Below, in pieces: positions 16,510 to 25,754 of a stretch of DNA of 64,000 bases. Where the stretch lies: assembly GCF_900142565.1 (NCBI RefSeq), contig NZ_FRBH01000009.1, positions 62,001-126,000 on the forward strand. The letters are read 5' to 3'. The DNA is from Chishuiella changwenlii. GTDB lineage: Bacteria; Bacteroidota; Bacteroidia; Flavobacteriales; Weeksellaceae. Position 1 is the first letter of the stretch; every line of letters starts with the position of its first letter. Below the pieces are notes generated by a model that saw only the letters and a program-made list of their open reading frames with translations, was not told where the DNA came from and searched no databases. The translations under genes and the position numbers were made by a program.

Positions 16510-17841
16510 TTATATCCCTGCTTTCTTAAGTACATAAGCCATCATATTATGTAGAAATTTTTCTTGATCTGTATCTATTGCTCCTCTTGAATCTTTAAAT
16601 ATATCAGAATCAGTACACCAAATAATTTTTCCATCGTATTCTCCTTCAGAAGTCCATAATAATACATCATTGCCAACTGTAGCAAATACTCTGCTCCCAG
16701 AAGCTAATTGCGATTGATTAATTTTCGCCAAAGAAGTTCCATTTATTATTGTTCCTTGCGTATTACCAAAAACATCACTAAACACTTGTGTTCTAGAAGC
16801 ATTTGCTCTAAAAGCACCAGCAGGTCTATCAATTTTACCTGTATTACCAAAATGATTAAATATATATTCTTGAGTACCTTCGCCAGCATAGCCAGTATGT
16901 TCCAAACAAATAATTACAACTCCTCCTTTCGCAAGAAAATCTTTTATTTTTTGTACGCGTGCTGGCAAATTATTAAATGAGTTAGCCGATACAGATAATA
17001 TATCAAACTCTTCTTTTAAATCTGATGGACTATCTAATGAGAATTGAGAAAAAATAAAAGGTCTATTCATTTTATATACTCCATTAGGTCCGTAATAATC
17101 TCCATTTTTTAATTGACTATTATAACCAATTGAATTTTGAAACACTGGTGAAGCTATTAGGTGAGTACCCTCATAGCCAAATCTTGTAGGAGAATATACA
17201 TCTACAGAGTTTGTACATTGTAAACTTAATTTGGAAAAAGTAGCTGTTAGTTTACCTGTTTCTGTAGGTGTTCCACTAAGCCCGAATGTTATAACCATTG
17301 ATTGACCTGGTTGTATAAATGTAGAATGTGGAACAGCATTTATGACAGTAATCCCTCCACTTGAACCACTTAAAACTAAATCACTTGGTTGAAATGAAAT
17401 TGGATCTACTCTACTTAATGTATTATTTGTAACTGTAACAGTAAAAGTATTCGTATGATCTAAAGGTTGACCTTTTACATAGTTTCCTGTGAATCCATTA
17501 GCAGAACAATCTAAAACTATTCCAGATGAACCGTTATCTATAGATTCATCTTTACAAGAATCACATAAACAATTAGACCATGCTGTTCCATTGTAATACT
17601 TTACACATTTTTCTGTACTATCATATATAATAGTCCCTTCTACAACAGAACCTCCTTGAGGATTTACAATATTATCTGTTGACTGATTAGTAGGTAAAAC
17701 TAATCCCGAATTGTTTGTTAGAGGAGAATTGATATCTAGAGCTCCTCTAGGTTTTTCAGTTCCTATTCCTACTTGGCTAAAAGATACTATTCCTACTAAA
17801 AGCAGAAATAACGTAAATAATTTATTCACCGACGTTTTCAT
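16510..17841 (-). CDS. Large exported protein with VGIGT-type N-terminus and ThuA/GATase-like end
   Basis: 443 residues with a signal peptide, then FSQVGIGTEKPRGALDI, an N-terminal module found in many Flavobacteriia surface proteins. A Cys cluster (NCLCDSC, ~92-98) follows YYNGTAWS. A middle beta-rich domain (~115-215) resembles a choice-of-anchor/DUF11-like sandwich. The C-terminal ~220 residues (GVYKMNRPFIFSQF, KIKDFLAKGGVVIICLEHTG, KIIWCTDSDIFKD) resemble the Rossmann-like class I glutamine amidotransferase/ThuA fold without an evident catalytic triad. No sorting domain is seen. Function unknown. Confidence 0.7.
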   Translation of the reverse strand: MKTSVNKLFTLFLLLVGIVSFSQVGIGTEKPRGALDINSPLTNNSGLVLPTNQSTDNIVNPQGGSVVEGTIIYDSTEKCVKYYNGTAWSNCLCDSCKDESIDNGSSGIVLDCSANGFTGNYVKGQPLDHTNTFTVTVTNNTLSRVDPISFQPSDLVLSGSSGGITVINAVPHSTFIQPGQSMVITFGLSGTPTETGKLTATFSKLSLQCTNSVDVYSPTRFGYEGTHLIASPVFQNSIGYNSQLKNGDYYGPNGVYKMNRPFIFSQFSLDSPSDLKEEFDILSVSANSFNNLPARVQKIKDFLAKGGVVIICLEHTGYAGEGTQEYIFNHFGNTGKIDRPAGAFRANASRTQVFSDVFGNTQGTIINGTSLAKINQSQLASGSRVFATVGNDVLLWTSEGEYDGKIIWCTDSDIFKDSRGAIDTDQEKFLHNMMAYVLKKAGI

Positions 17842-17919
17842 AATTTATTTTGATTGAATGTTAATTATAAATGATTTTAGATTTCTGTTAGTTATATCAT
17901 AGGGATATAGCAATAAATT

Positions 17920-18123
17920 TTAATATTTATAAATGCTATTTTTTAAAAAATGATACAATGAAATCAATAGAAAACTCTCCTCTCTAATTGAAGAAAGTAT
18001 ATTGGAAGAAGTTTTAATAATTTGTTTGGAAATTAGTTGTATAAATTGATGAATGTTTTCTGTTAAAAATTCATCTTTATATCTTTCTACAACCAAAAAT
18101 TTTGGAGTAATATTTATTTTCAT
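17920..18123 (-). CDS. Small hypothetical protein
   Basis: 67 residues, MKINITPKFLVVERYKDEFL then a helix-rich Ile/Ser/Lys body. No family recognised, and no ribosome site. It lies upstream of, and in the same direction as, the VGIGT-type gene. Its composition is reasonable for a protein but the ORF is short and may be chance. Confidence 0.3.
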   Translation of the reverse strand: MKINITPKFLVVERYKDEFLTENIHQFIQLISKQIIKTSSNILSSIREESFLLISLYHFLKNSIYKY

Positions 18124-18736
18124 AGTGTTAGGTAATAGGTGCTACAAATATAGCTTATACAGATTTTATTTAACAATAAATAACAGAGAAATAAAAGCGC
18201 AACACATTGTATAATAAAAACATATATGTTTAAATTTTGAAGCTATACTTTAGTATGAGGTATATTTTCGTAGAAGAAATAATTTTAAATTAATTAGTAA
18301 TCATTTATAAATGAGACTATTTTTCAGACTAAAAAAAGAGAATTATGTAATATTTTAAATTATAATCTTGTTTTTACTACAGTCTGTCATGTTGAGTTTG
18401 TCGAAACATTTTATATATTCACCCAACTTGTCAAGCTGAATTTATTTCAGTTTCACATTGTGTGAGTAGTGGATGTGTTCCTGAATCAAGTTCAGAATAA
18501 CTGTGCTTGCTAAAAGTTAGTTTTAAGCTATAAGATTATAAGGAGTATGGCTTCGAATTTTTACTTGCGCTCTCAGCGTAATCTTTGTGACCTTTGCGGT
18601 TAAATAATATAATAACAAAGCTAGAAACTAGTATTTAAAGTCTAGTCTGTCAAGCTTTGACCTACTGAACTTGTCGAAGAATAATAAAGAATTTTATAAA
18701 ATGTTTCGAAAAGCTCAGAAGTACAAAAAAAATAAA
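18124..18736. repeat. Gene-free spacer with decayed palindromic repeats
   Basis: No convincing ORF. The spacer contains several damaged copies of the TGTCA-type intergenic repeat: TGTCATGTTGAGTTTGTCGA at 18385, TTGTCAAGCTGAATTTATTT at 18428, CCTGAATCAAGTTCAG near 18480, and TGTCAAGCTTTGACC with ACTTGTCGAAG near 18650-18680. A different fragment, CTTTGTGACCTTTGCGGTTA near 18584-18603, resembles another repeat commonly seen in this phylum. The mixed state suggests an old dumping ground of mobile repeats. Confidence 0.6.
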
Positions 18737-19288
18737 TTAAAAATCAATTTCAATTTTTACATTATATTTTTCTAACAAATAATTAATTAATTCTTCGGAT
18801 TTATAATCAATAGAATCGCTTAATTGTTGACTTGTATTTCTATGTTGTTCGATACGATGTATTGCTTTGTAAAAACGACGAACTTCATCTAAATCTTTTA
18901 AAATTAATTTAGGAGCCTCAGCTTTTTGTCCGTCTTCTTCCTTACAGATCATTGTAAAATAAGAAGAATTACAATGTTTAATTTCACCCGTTTGTATGTT
19001 CTGGCTATCTACTCTAATTCCTACAACAATAGATGTTTTTCCTACATAATTTACAGAAGCTTTAAGCGTCAATAATTCACCTACTTCTACGGGAGATAAA
19101 AAATCTACACGATCTACAGAGGCTGTTACACAATATTTTCCTGAATATTTAGATGCACAAGCAAAAGCTATTTGGTCTAATAAGGATAAAATAAAACCTC
19201 CGTGAATTTTTCCACTAAAATTAGAATGCGATGGAAGCATTAACTGAGAAAATGTAATTAAAGAGCTTTGTACAGTTTTGTAAATCAT
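18737..19288 (-). CDS. Hotdog-fold acyl-CoA thioesterase
   Basis: 183 residues. QLMLPSHSNFSGKIHGGFIL is the characteristic acyl-CoA hydrolase start (N-x-x-G-x-x-H-G-G), followed by LLDQIAFACASKYSGKYCVTAS and VDFLSPVEVGELLTLKASVN. This is the YciA/BFIT hotdog type, which hydrolyses fatty acyl-CoA to free acid and CoA. The C-terminal ~40 residues form a charged helical extension. Only 4 bp separate it from the upstream GH3 gene, so both acyl-activation-related genes are probably co-transcribed. Confidence 0.88.
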   Translation of the reverse strand: MIYKTVQSSLITFSQLMLPSHSNFSGKIHGGFILSLLDQIAFACASKYSGKYCVTASVDRVDFLSPVEVGELLTLKASVNYVGKTSIVVGIRVDSQNIQTGEIKHCNSSYFTMICKEEDGQKAEAPKLILKDLDEVRRFYKAIHRIEQHRNTSQQLSDSIDYKSEELINYLLEKYNVKIEIDF

Positions 19289-19292
19289 AGTA

Positions 19293-20804
19293 TTATATCT
19301 TTTTTGATGAATAAATTAAATTAAGTTGGTAAAATATGTCTGCAATTTCGCGATTATTTGATAAACGAGGAACTTTATTTTGCCCCCCAAGCTTTCCGAT
19401 AGATTTCATATAAGTCTGAAATCCATCTTTTACAACTTCAGAAATAATTAGTGGACGTAAAATATTTCCAGAAATTAAATCATTATAGTAACTATTTTGT
19501 TGTCTCATTTGTTTATCTAATTCAGCATTAAATTCAATAAGATTATTTGGCTTTGTATCAAACTCAACTAACCATTCATGAAATGGTAATCCATCGGCTG
19601 GATTAACTTGAGGCGATACAGTAAATTCATTTATCGTCGCAGGATATTTTTCTATTGTTTTTTGTAGAGCTTGTTCAACTTCATGTCCAATTACATGTTC
19701 TCCAAATGCTGAAGTATAATGTTTAATTCTTCCTGAAACTACAATTTTATATGGTTTTTTAGATGTAAATCTTACTGTATCTCCAATATTATATCCCCAT
19801 AAACCAGCATTCGTATTTAAAATAATCACATAATCTTTTCCTATTTCAACATCTGTTATTGAAATTCGTGTAGGTTCTTCATCAAAGAATTCTTCTACAG
19901 GAATAAATTCATAAAACATCCCGTTGTTTAATAATAGTAAAAGATCATCCTCTTTCTGAGAATTTTGATAAGCTATAAAGCCTTCCGATGCTGGATAAGT
20001 TTGTATACAATCTACCTTTTTACCAACTAATTGATTAATTTTTTCACGATAAGGTTCATAATTTACACCTCCAGTTACCATTAACTGAAAATTCTTAAAA
20101 ATAGACTGAATATTATCTTTTCCAGAAACTTTAATTAATCTTTCAAAGTACATGATTAACCATGGCGGAATTCCAGAAATAAGAGTCATATCTGCTTGTA
20201 CAGTTTCTTCTACAATTTTATCTATTTTAGTTTCCCAATCTTCTATAATGTTAGTCTCTTGTGATGGCAATCTATTTTTTTGTAAATAATTAGGAACAAA
20301 ATGGGCACTGATTCCTGAAAGGCGACCAAACTTTAATCCGTTCTTACTTTCTAAAGTTGGACTTCCTTGTAAGAATATCATTTTACCATTAACAAAACTA
20401 GAATTTTGAGTTTCGTTAATATAAAATAACAACGCATTTCTTGCAGAGTGGATATGATTTGGAATAGACTCCTTTGTAAGTGGAATATATTTTGTTCCAG
20501 AAGTTGTTCCAGAAGTTTTAGCTAAATAAAGAGGCTTTCCTGGCCATAAAATATCATTTTCACCTGCTACAATAGCGTCAAAATAATCTTTTAATCCTTC
20601 GTAATCGCGTACAGGAACTTGTTTCTTGAAATCTTCATAAGTAGTAATTGTACTAAAATTATGATCTTTACCAAATTTAGTTTCTTTTGCAGAAGCAATT
20701 AGTTCTTTAAATATTTTATCTTGAATTTCAAGTGGATTATTAATCCATTTTTGTTCTTTACTTACGATATATTTTGCAAAAAACTTTGCCAAAAAAGCTT
20801 TCAT
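19293..20804 (-). CDS. GH3-family (auxin-responsive-like) acyl-adenylate enzyme
   Basis: 503 residues. The adenylation P-loop is AKTSGTTSGTKYIPLTKESI (~108-128), with YPASEGFIAYQN and a late WGYNIGDTVRFTS motif typical of GH3 proteins. In plants GH3 enzymes conjugate amino acids to acyl acids via adenylates; the bacterial members are common in Bacteroidota and their substrates are unknown. Length matches the family. It precedes the thioesterase gene in the same operon. Confidence 0.88.
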   Translation of the reverse strand: MKAFLAKFFAKYIVSKEQKWINNPLEIQDKIFKELIASAKETKFGKDHNFSTITTYEDFKKQVPVRDYEGLKDYFDAIVAGENDILWPGKPLYLAKTSGTTSGTKYIPLTKESIPNHIHSARNALLFYINETQNSSFVNGKMIFLQGSPTLESKNGLKFGRLSGISAHFVPNYLQKNRLPSQETNIIEDWETKIDKIVEETVQADMTLISGIPPWLIMYFERLIKVSGKDNIQSIFKNFQLMVTGGVNYEPYREKINQLVGKKVDCIQTYPASEGFIAYQNSQKEDDLLLLLNNGMFYEFIPVEEFFDEEPTRISITDVEIGKDYVIILNTNAGLWGYNIGDTVRFTSKKPYKIVVSGRIKHYTSAFGEHVIGHEVEQALQKTIEKYPATINEFTVSPQVNPADGLPFHEWLVEFDTKPNNLIEFNAELDKQMRQQNSYYNDLISGNILRPLIISEVVKDGFQTYMKSIGKLGGQNKVPRLSNNREIADIFYQLNLIYSSKKI

Positions 20805-21026
20805 CTTTGTCTTTTAAAACATTATTATTTATCGAATTTAACAGATTATTCTCAATTATAACAATAGTTTATGTACAATTTTTCGACAAAATCTAGTAAA
20901 CAAATTAATTCTAAATCTTTAACTACCATAATAGTTTCAACATTTATTATAAGTATAAATAAAATAGCAAAGAATTAATTAAATTTTTAGCCAACACAAG
21001 ATTTTTAATAATCGAACGTTTTATCG

Positions 21027-21034
21027 TAGATTTG
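21027..21034 (+). promoter_or_regulatory. -7 promoter element of sprE
   Basis: TAGATTTG fits TAnnTTTG and ends 15 bp before the chosen start codon at 21050. This also argues against a start at 21032, which would lie inside the element. Confidence 0.5.
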
Positions 21035-21049
21035 TTTTTATACCAAAGC

Positions 21050-23587
21050 ATGAAAAAGATTGTACTCAGCATATTTACCGCAAGTTTATTTATCGGTTGT
21101 TCTACACAAAATAATAGTTTTAAAAACCGTCAATATCACAAAATGACTGCATGGTTTAATGGAATGTTTAATGCTGAAGAAGAACTAAATAAGAAAAATA
21201 CAGAAACTCAAAAAAATTATACTGAAAATTATGCTAAAATTCTTCCTGTAGGAATTGAGTACTTTTCTGTTGCAGACTCTTCTAGTTATAATGATTCACC
21301 TTCTGCTGGTAGTTTAGCAATTGGAAATGGTGGAAATAGAAATAATCAAAATAAAGTTGAAAAACCTACAGGTTTTAATGCTGTTGAGACAAAAGCTTCT
21401 AAAGCAATCGAAAAACATTCGATGATGATTAAGGGGGAAGAGAAAAATAAATTGATGGGAAGAGCTTATCTTATCATTGGAAAATCTCTGTTCTATCAGC
21501 AAAAATATTTTGAATCTTTGGACGCTTTAAATTACGTTGAAAAAAACTTTAAAGATTCTAAATATGCACGTGAAGCATCTGTTTATAAAACAATTGCCGA
21601 AATAAAAGGTGGTAATTATTTTGATGGTGCAGAAAAATTACAAGAATTATACGAAAAAGACCCTTATAAAAGTAAAGAGTTAAAAACGATGATTGCTCGT
21701 ACGTATGCTCAGTTTTTAATTGATCAAAAAAAGTACGAAGAAGCATTAGATCCTTTACAAAAAGCAGAATATTTTTCAAGAAATAAAGAAGAACGCGTTC
21801 GCTTATTCTATGTAATGGGACAAGTTTTTTCTAAATTAGGAAAACAACAAGAGGCAGGTGAAGCTTTTCTACAAGTATATAAAATGAAACCTGGTTTCGA
21901 TTTAGAAATTAAATCTCAATTAGCAATCGCTGCTAACTTTGATCCTAAAGTAAATAATTACTCTAATTACAAAGAAAATTTATTAGATGTTTCTAAAAAG
22001 GGGATTTACTCTTCTAAAAAGAACGAATTTTATTATGGTATTTCCGAAATGGCTTACCGTGCTGATAAATTAGACGAAGCAATTGAGTATGCGAAATTAA
22101 GTTTAAAAGAACCTGTTTCTGATCCTCATATTCGTGGTTTAGCTTACGAGAATTATGGAAATATTAAGTTTAAACAAAACGATTATGTTTATGCTTCTGC
22201 TTATTATGACTCAGCTCAGACGAGTTATACTTTAAAAGAAGATCAAGATAGAATTGGCGTTAGAAATACTGCCTTAAAAACTTTAATGGAGAAACATTAT
22301 TTGGTTAAGAAAAATGATTCTATCTTAAAATTAGCTTCTTTGCCTAAAGAGCAACAATCTGTCTTTTTTACTGATATAATTGATAAATTAAGAAAAAAAG
22401 AAGAAAAACAGATTGAAGAAGAGAAAAGGGAAATGGAAACTTTCCAGTTAGAAACTAAAACAGCTAGTTTTACTTCTAGTTTTGGAGATAATGATAAAAC
22501 AAAATTTTACTTTTATAATCAGAATTTAAAAACATCTGGACAACAAGAATTTAGACGTGTTTGGGGAGGTGTTTCTTTAAAAGATAATTGGAGAAATTCT
22601 AATGCTATTAATACAACTATAGAAGATAAACAAGCACAATTAACTGGACAAATAAGTGCAGGTAATCCACGTCGTTTTGAAATTGATTATTATTTAGAAC
22701 AAATACCTACTTCTGTAAAAGAATTAAACGATTTAAAAGTTCAACGAGATACAACTCAGTTAGCTCTTGGGGTTGGTTATTTTGATATTTTTGAGAATAG
22801 TGAATTAGCTGGAAAAGAATTAAAGGCATTAGTTGCTTCTCCACCAAAATCCGAGGATATTAAATTACAAGCAACTTATCAGTTGTATAGAATTTACAAA
22901 AATCGTGATCAAAAATTAGAAGAACAATATAAGCAAGATATTCTAACTCATTATCCTAATACAATTTATGCTGGATATATATTAAACCCAGAGGTTGAGT
23001 TTATTACAGCAGAAACAAAAGAAGCTTCTGATGCATATATTATAGCATATAATTTATACAAAGAAGGAAAATACGACGAAGTAAAAACTAAAGTTCAAGA
23101 AGCTATTACAAAGTTTCCTACCGAAATAATTATTGCAAAATTTGCGCTATTAAATGCTTATGCAATAAAACAAACAGGAAATGATGCTGATTTTAAACAA
23201 GCATTAGAAATAGTGGTAACAGCTTATGATAAAACAGATGAAGCTAAACAAGCTAAAAGATTAATTGATAAATTAAAAAAACCAAAAGTTGATAATACAA
23301 TTAATAATCAAGAAGTTAATTCGCAACCTGTAAATCAAGAAATACAACAAGTTGGACCTCCTAATCCACAAAGGTCTAACTCACAACCTATAAAACAAGA
23401 GGAACAACAAGTTGGTCCTCCTAATCCGCAGAGATCTAACTCACAACCTATAAAGCTAGAAGAACAACAAGTTGGTCCTCCTAATCCACAAAGATCTAAT
23501 TCGCAACCTATAAAGCAAGAGGAACAACAGGTTGGACCTCCTAATCCGCAGAGATCTAATTCGCAACCTATAAAAGAAGTAAATTAA
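21050..23587 (+). CDS. sprE: SprE/PorW-like T9SS and gliding lipoprotein with TPR repeats
   Basis: 845 residues from the ATG at 21050, chosen because it gives the lipoprotein signal MKKIVLSIFTASLFIGCS (Cys17). The early NRQYHKMTAWFNGMFNAEEE segment is characteristic of SprE/PorW, a T9SS-associated lipoprotein needed for secretion and gliding in Flavobacteria. TPR-like units run through ~140-420 (GKSLFYQQKYFESLDALNYV, LAYENYGNIKFKQNDYVYAS) and again at ~585-730. The last 80 residues are four near-identical 20-residue repeats containing VGPPNPQRSNSQPIK, likely disordered and unlike the rest. A terminator follows at once. Confidence 0.85.
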   Translation: MKKIVLSIFTASLFIGCSTQNNSFKNRQYHKMTAWFNGMFNAEEELNKKNTETQKNYTENYAKILPVGIEYFSVADSSSYNDSPSAGSLAIGNGGNRNNQNKVEKPTGFNAVETKASKAIEKHSMMIKGEEKNKLMGRAYLIIGKSLFYQQKYFESLDALNYVEKNFKDSKYAREASVYKTIAEIKGGNYFDGAEKLQELYEKDPYKSKELKTMIARTYAQFLIDQKKYEEALDPLQKAEYFSRNKEERVRLFYVMGQVFSKLGKQQEAGEAFLQVYKMKPGFDLEIKSQLAIAANFDPKVNNYSNYKENLLDVSKKGIYSSKKNEFYYGISEMAYRADKLDEAIEYAKLSLKEPVSDPHIRGLAYENYGNIKFKQNDYVYASAYYDSAQTSYTLKEDQDRIGVRNTALKTLMEKHYLVKKNDSILKLASLPKEQQSVFFTDIIDKLRKKEEKQIEEEKREMETFQLETKTASFTSSFGDNDKTKFYFYNQNLKTSGQQEFRRVWGGVSLKDNWRNSNAINTTIEDKQAQLTGQISAGNPRRFEIDYYLEQIPTSVKELNDLKVQRDTTQLALGVGYFDIFENSELAGKELKALVASPPKSEDIKLQATYQLYRIYKNRDQKLEEQYKQDILTHYPNTIYAGYILNPEVEFITAETKEASDAYIIAYNLYKEGKYDEVKTKVQEAITKFPTEIIIAKFALLNAYAIKQTGNDADFKQALEIVVTAYDKTDEAKQAKRLIDKLKKPKVDNTINNQEVNSQPVNQEIQQVGPPNPQRSNSQPIKQEEQQVGPPNPQRSNSQPIKLEEQQVGPPNPQRSNSQPIKQEEQQVGPPNPQRSNSQPIKEVN
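23341..23580 (+). repeat. Four 60-bp in-frame tandem repeats at the end of sprE
   Basis: Four consecutive 60-bp units, each encoding E(E/I)QQVGPPNPQRSNSQPIK plus two variable residues. They differ by few, mostly synonymous changes (cca/ccg, aac/aat, tca/tcg). A shorter decayed unit (NSQPVNQE) precedes them. Copy number could vary without breaking the frame. Confidence 0.92.
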
Positions 23588-23607
23588 TACAACATACATT
23601 AACAAAT

Positions 23608-23638
23608 AAACCTCGTAAGTAATTTCATTACGAGGTTT
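23608..23638 (+). terminator. Terminator of sprE
   Basis: AAACCTCGTAA (23608-23618) pairs with TTACGAGGTTT (23628-23638), followed by a T-rich stretch. Confidence 0.82.
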
Positions 23639-23660
23639 TATTATTAATAAAAATAGATAT

Positions 23661-24200
23661 ATGGATATTTATATTGCAATTCTTAGAGGTATTAATGTAA
23701 GTGGAAAAAATTGCATTAAAATGATAGATTTAAAAAACCTATTTGAGTTTTTAGATTTTAATCATATTACAACTTATATTCAGAGCGGTAATGTAATTTT
23801 TACTTCTGAAATAAAAAATAAGAATCAAATAAGAGAATTAATATCAATACAAATCGAAAAAACGTTCAGTTTAAAAGTTCCTGTCTTAGTCTTAAGAATT
23901 GATGACCTAAGAGAAATCATTTCTCAAAATCCATTTTCTACTGATAAAGAAACAAGTTTTATTCATTTTACATTTTTTAATAATCAGCCAGATATGCAAA
24001 ACATTGAAATTATTGAAGATAAAAAAGCTATAGGCGAAGAAATATCAATTACCAATAAGGTTGCTTACGTTTATTGTCCAGATGGTTATGGCAAAACAAA
24101 ATTGAACAACAATTTTTTAGAAAATAAATTAAAAACTGTCGCTACAACTCGTAATTATAAGACTACAAACGAATTATTAAAAATAGCAGAGTCAATTTAA
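23661..24200 (+). CDS. DUF1697 family protein
   Basis: 179 residues. Start MDIYIAILRGINVSGKNCIK with MIDLKNLFEFL and ITTYIQSGNVIF is the hallmark of DUF1697, a common small cytosolic family in bacteria of unknown function. The end NNNFLENKLKTVATTRNYKT plus TTNELLKIAE also matches. It lies 31 bp upstream of the beta-lactamase gene, in the same direction, so co-transcription is possible. Confidence 0.9.
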   Translation: MDIYIAILRGINVSGKNCIKMIDLKNLFEFLDFNHITTYIQSGNVIFTSEIKNKNQIRELISIQIEKTFSLKVPVLVLRIDDLREIISQNPFSTDKETSFIHFTFFNNQPDMQNIEIIEDKKAIGEEISITNKVAYVYCPDGYGKTKLNNNFLENKLKTVATTRNYKTTNELLKIAESI

Positions 24201-24231
24201 TTGTTTAATTTAGATTATTATATTTATTCTT

Positions 24232-25119
24232 ATGAGAAACCGTTCAATATTTATCTTTTTATTTCTATTATCATTTGCAGTAAAATCTCAAACAATTAAT
24301 AATTTAAAAGAAGATTTACAGCAAATTATCTCTTCTAAAAATGCAACTGTAGGAATCTCTATAAAAGAAATAGAAACCAATGATACACTTAGTATAAATG
24401 GAAACTTATCTGCACCTTTGATGAGCGTTTTTAAATTTCATATTGCTTTAACTGTTCTTAATGAAGTTGATAAAGGTAAACTTAAATTAAATCAAAAATT
24501 CTTCATTAAAAAAGCAGATTTACACGCAGATACTTGGAGTCCTATACAAGAGAAGTTTCCTAATGGAGAAATTTATCTAACTCTTGATGAATTAATCCGT
24601 TATACAGTTTCTCATAGTGATAACAATGGTTGTGATATATTGTTAAATATTATTGGAGGAACTGATGTTGTACAAAAATTTATTAATGAAAAAGGTATTA
24701 AAGATTTTACCATTAAAGTTAATGAACAGCAAATGTCACATTGGGAGAATTTATATAAGAATACAACTACTCCACTCGCTTCTACAGAATTATTAGAAAA
24801 ATTTTATAAAAATAAAATTCTAAAGAAAAACACAACTGAGTATCTATATCAAGTAATGATTGAAACTTCACGTGGAATTACATGGATGAAGGCTGGATTA
24901 CCAAAAAATACCGAATTAGCTCATAGAACAGGAATGTCTGGAACCAATGAGGAAAATTTGAGAGTAGCAATGAATGATATCGGAATCTTTAAACTTCCAA
25001 ATGGAAAACATGTTATTCTTTCTGTCTATTTAAAAGAAATCACAGAATCTTTTGAGGATACTGAAAAAATTATTGCTGACATCACAAAAGCAGTTTGGAA
25101 TTATTATACTAAAAGTTAG
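24232..25119 (+). CDS. Class A beta-lactamase (subclass A2, CfxA/PER/VEB-like)
   Basis: 295 residues with a signal peptide ending near AVKSQ. Active-site motifs: S65-V-F-K68 (Ambler S70/K73), S129-D-N131 (SDN loop), E165 in VNEQQM (Ambler E166 of the altered omega loop seen in subclass A2) and R232-T-G234 where most class A enzymes have K-T-G. These enzymes hydrolyse penicillins and often cephalosporins in the periplasm. Chromosomal copies are common in Flavobacteriia. The K-to-R change keeps the charge, so activity is plausible; the spectrum cannot be predicted. The stop codon lies in the first unit of a 7-bp tandem repeat. Confidence 0.9.
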   Translation: MRNRSIFIFLFLLSFAVKSQTINNLKEDLQQIISSKNATVGISIKEIETNDTLSINGNLSAPLMSVFKFHIALTVLNEVDKGKLKLNQKFFIKKADLHADTWSPIQEKFPNGEIYLTLDELIRYTVSHSDNNGCDILLNIIGGTDVVQKFINEKGIKDFTIKVNEQQMSHWENLYKNTTTPLASTELLEKFYKNKILKKNTTEYLYQVMIETSRGITWMKAGLPKNTELAHRTGMSGTNEENLRVAMNDIGIFKLPNGKHVILSVYLKEITESFEDTEKIIADITKAVWNYYTKS

Positions 25120-25162
25120 AAGTTAGAAGTTAGAAGTTAGAAGTTAGAAGTTAGAAGTTAGA
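25114..25162 (+). repeat. Seven tandem copies of AGTTAGA
   Basis: Seven exact 7-bp units starting at the last sense codon and stop codon of the beta-lactamase gene. Because the TAG stop lies in the first unit, changes in copy number would alter only the 3' untranslated region. Confidence 0.93.
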
Positions 25163-25171
25163 AAGATAAAA

Positions 25172-25710
25172 TTTTCTGTCTGTCCAAGTGATTTTTCATA
25201 ATAGAATAAAGAAAAATGGTATCGAGAACTTAGACTAGAAAATAAATTAATCCTTACTTATTTCTCGATACAAAATTCTAAACGAATTTCACTCGAAATG
25301 ACGGATTAGAAATAATCAAAAAAAACTATTTTCTGTCTGTTCGAGTGGTTTTTCGAAATGAAATAAAGAAAAATTGTATCGAGAACTTAGACTAGAAAAT
25401 AAATTAATTCTTACTTATTTCTCGATACAAAATTCTAAATGAATTTCACTCGAAATGATGGATTAGAAATAATCAAAAAAAACTATTTTCTGTCTGTTCG
25501 AGTGGTTTTTCGAAATGAAATAAAGAAAAATTGTATCGAGAACTTAGACAAGAAAATTAATTAATCCTTACTTATTTCTCAATACAAAATTCTAAACGAA
25601 TTTCACTCGAAATGACGGATTAGAAATAATTAGAAAGGTAAAATTTTCTGTCTGTCCAAGTGATTTTTCATAATAGAATAAAGAAAAATGGTATCGAGAC
25701 TTAGAAGAAA
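25172..25710. repeat. Array of ~157-bp palindromic units (three full, one partial)
   Basis: Units start with TTTTCTGTCTGT at 25172, 25329, 25486 and 25644, so the period is 157, 157 and 158 bp. Each full unit contains GTATCGAGAA and, ~45 bp on, its complement TTCTCGATAC (one mismatch in the third), with outer arms TTCGAGTG and CACTCGAA. The unit could fold as one long hairpin. Units 2 and 3 are one variant; unit 1 and the ~65-bp partial unit 4 are another. No ORF is present in 25163-25754. Confidence 0.9.
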
Positions 25711-25754
25711 ATTAAACAGCAATCTCACTACTAACATCTAGTATCTAATAGCTC

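Noticed and set aside
25172-25710. Considered as a CRISPR array.
   Set aside because: Units are 157 bp and directly adjacent with no unique spacers; no cas genes are present.
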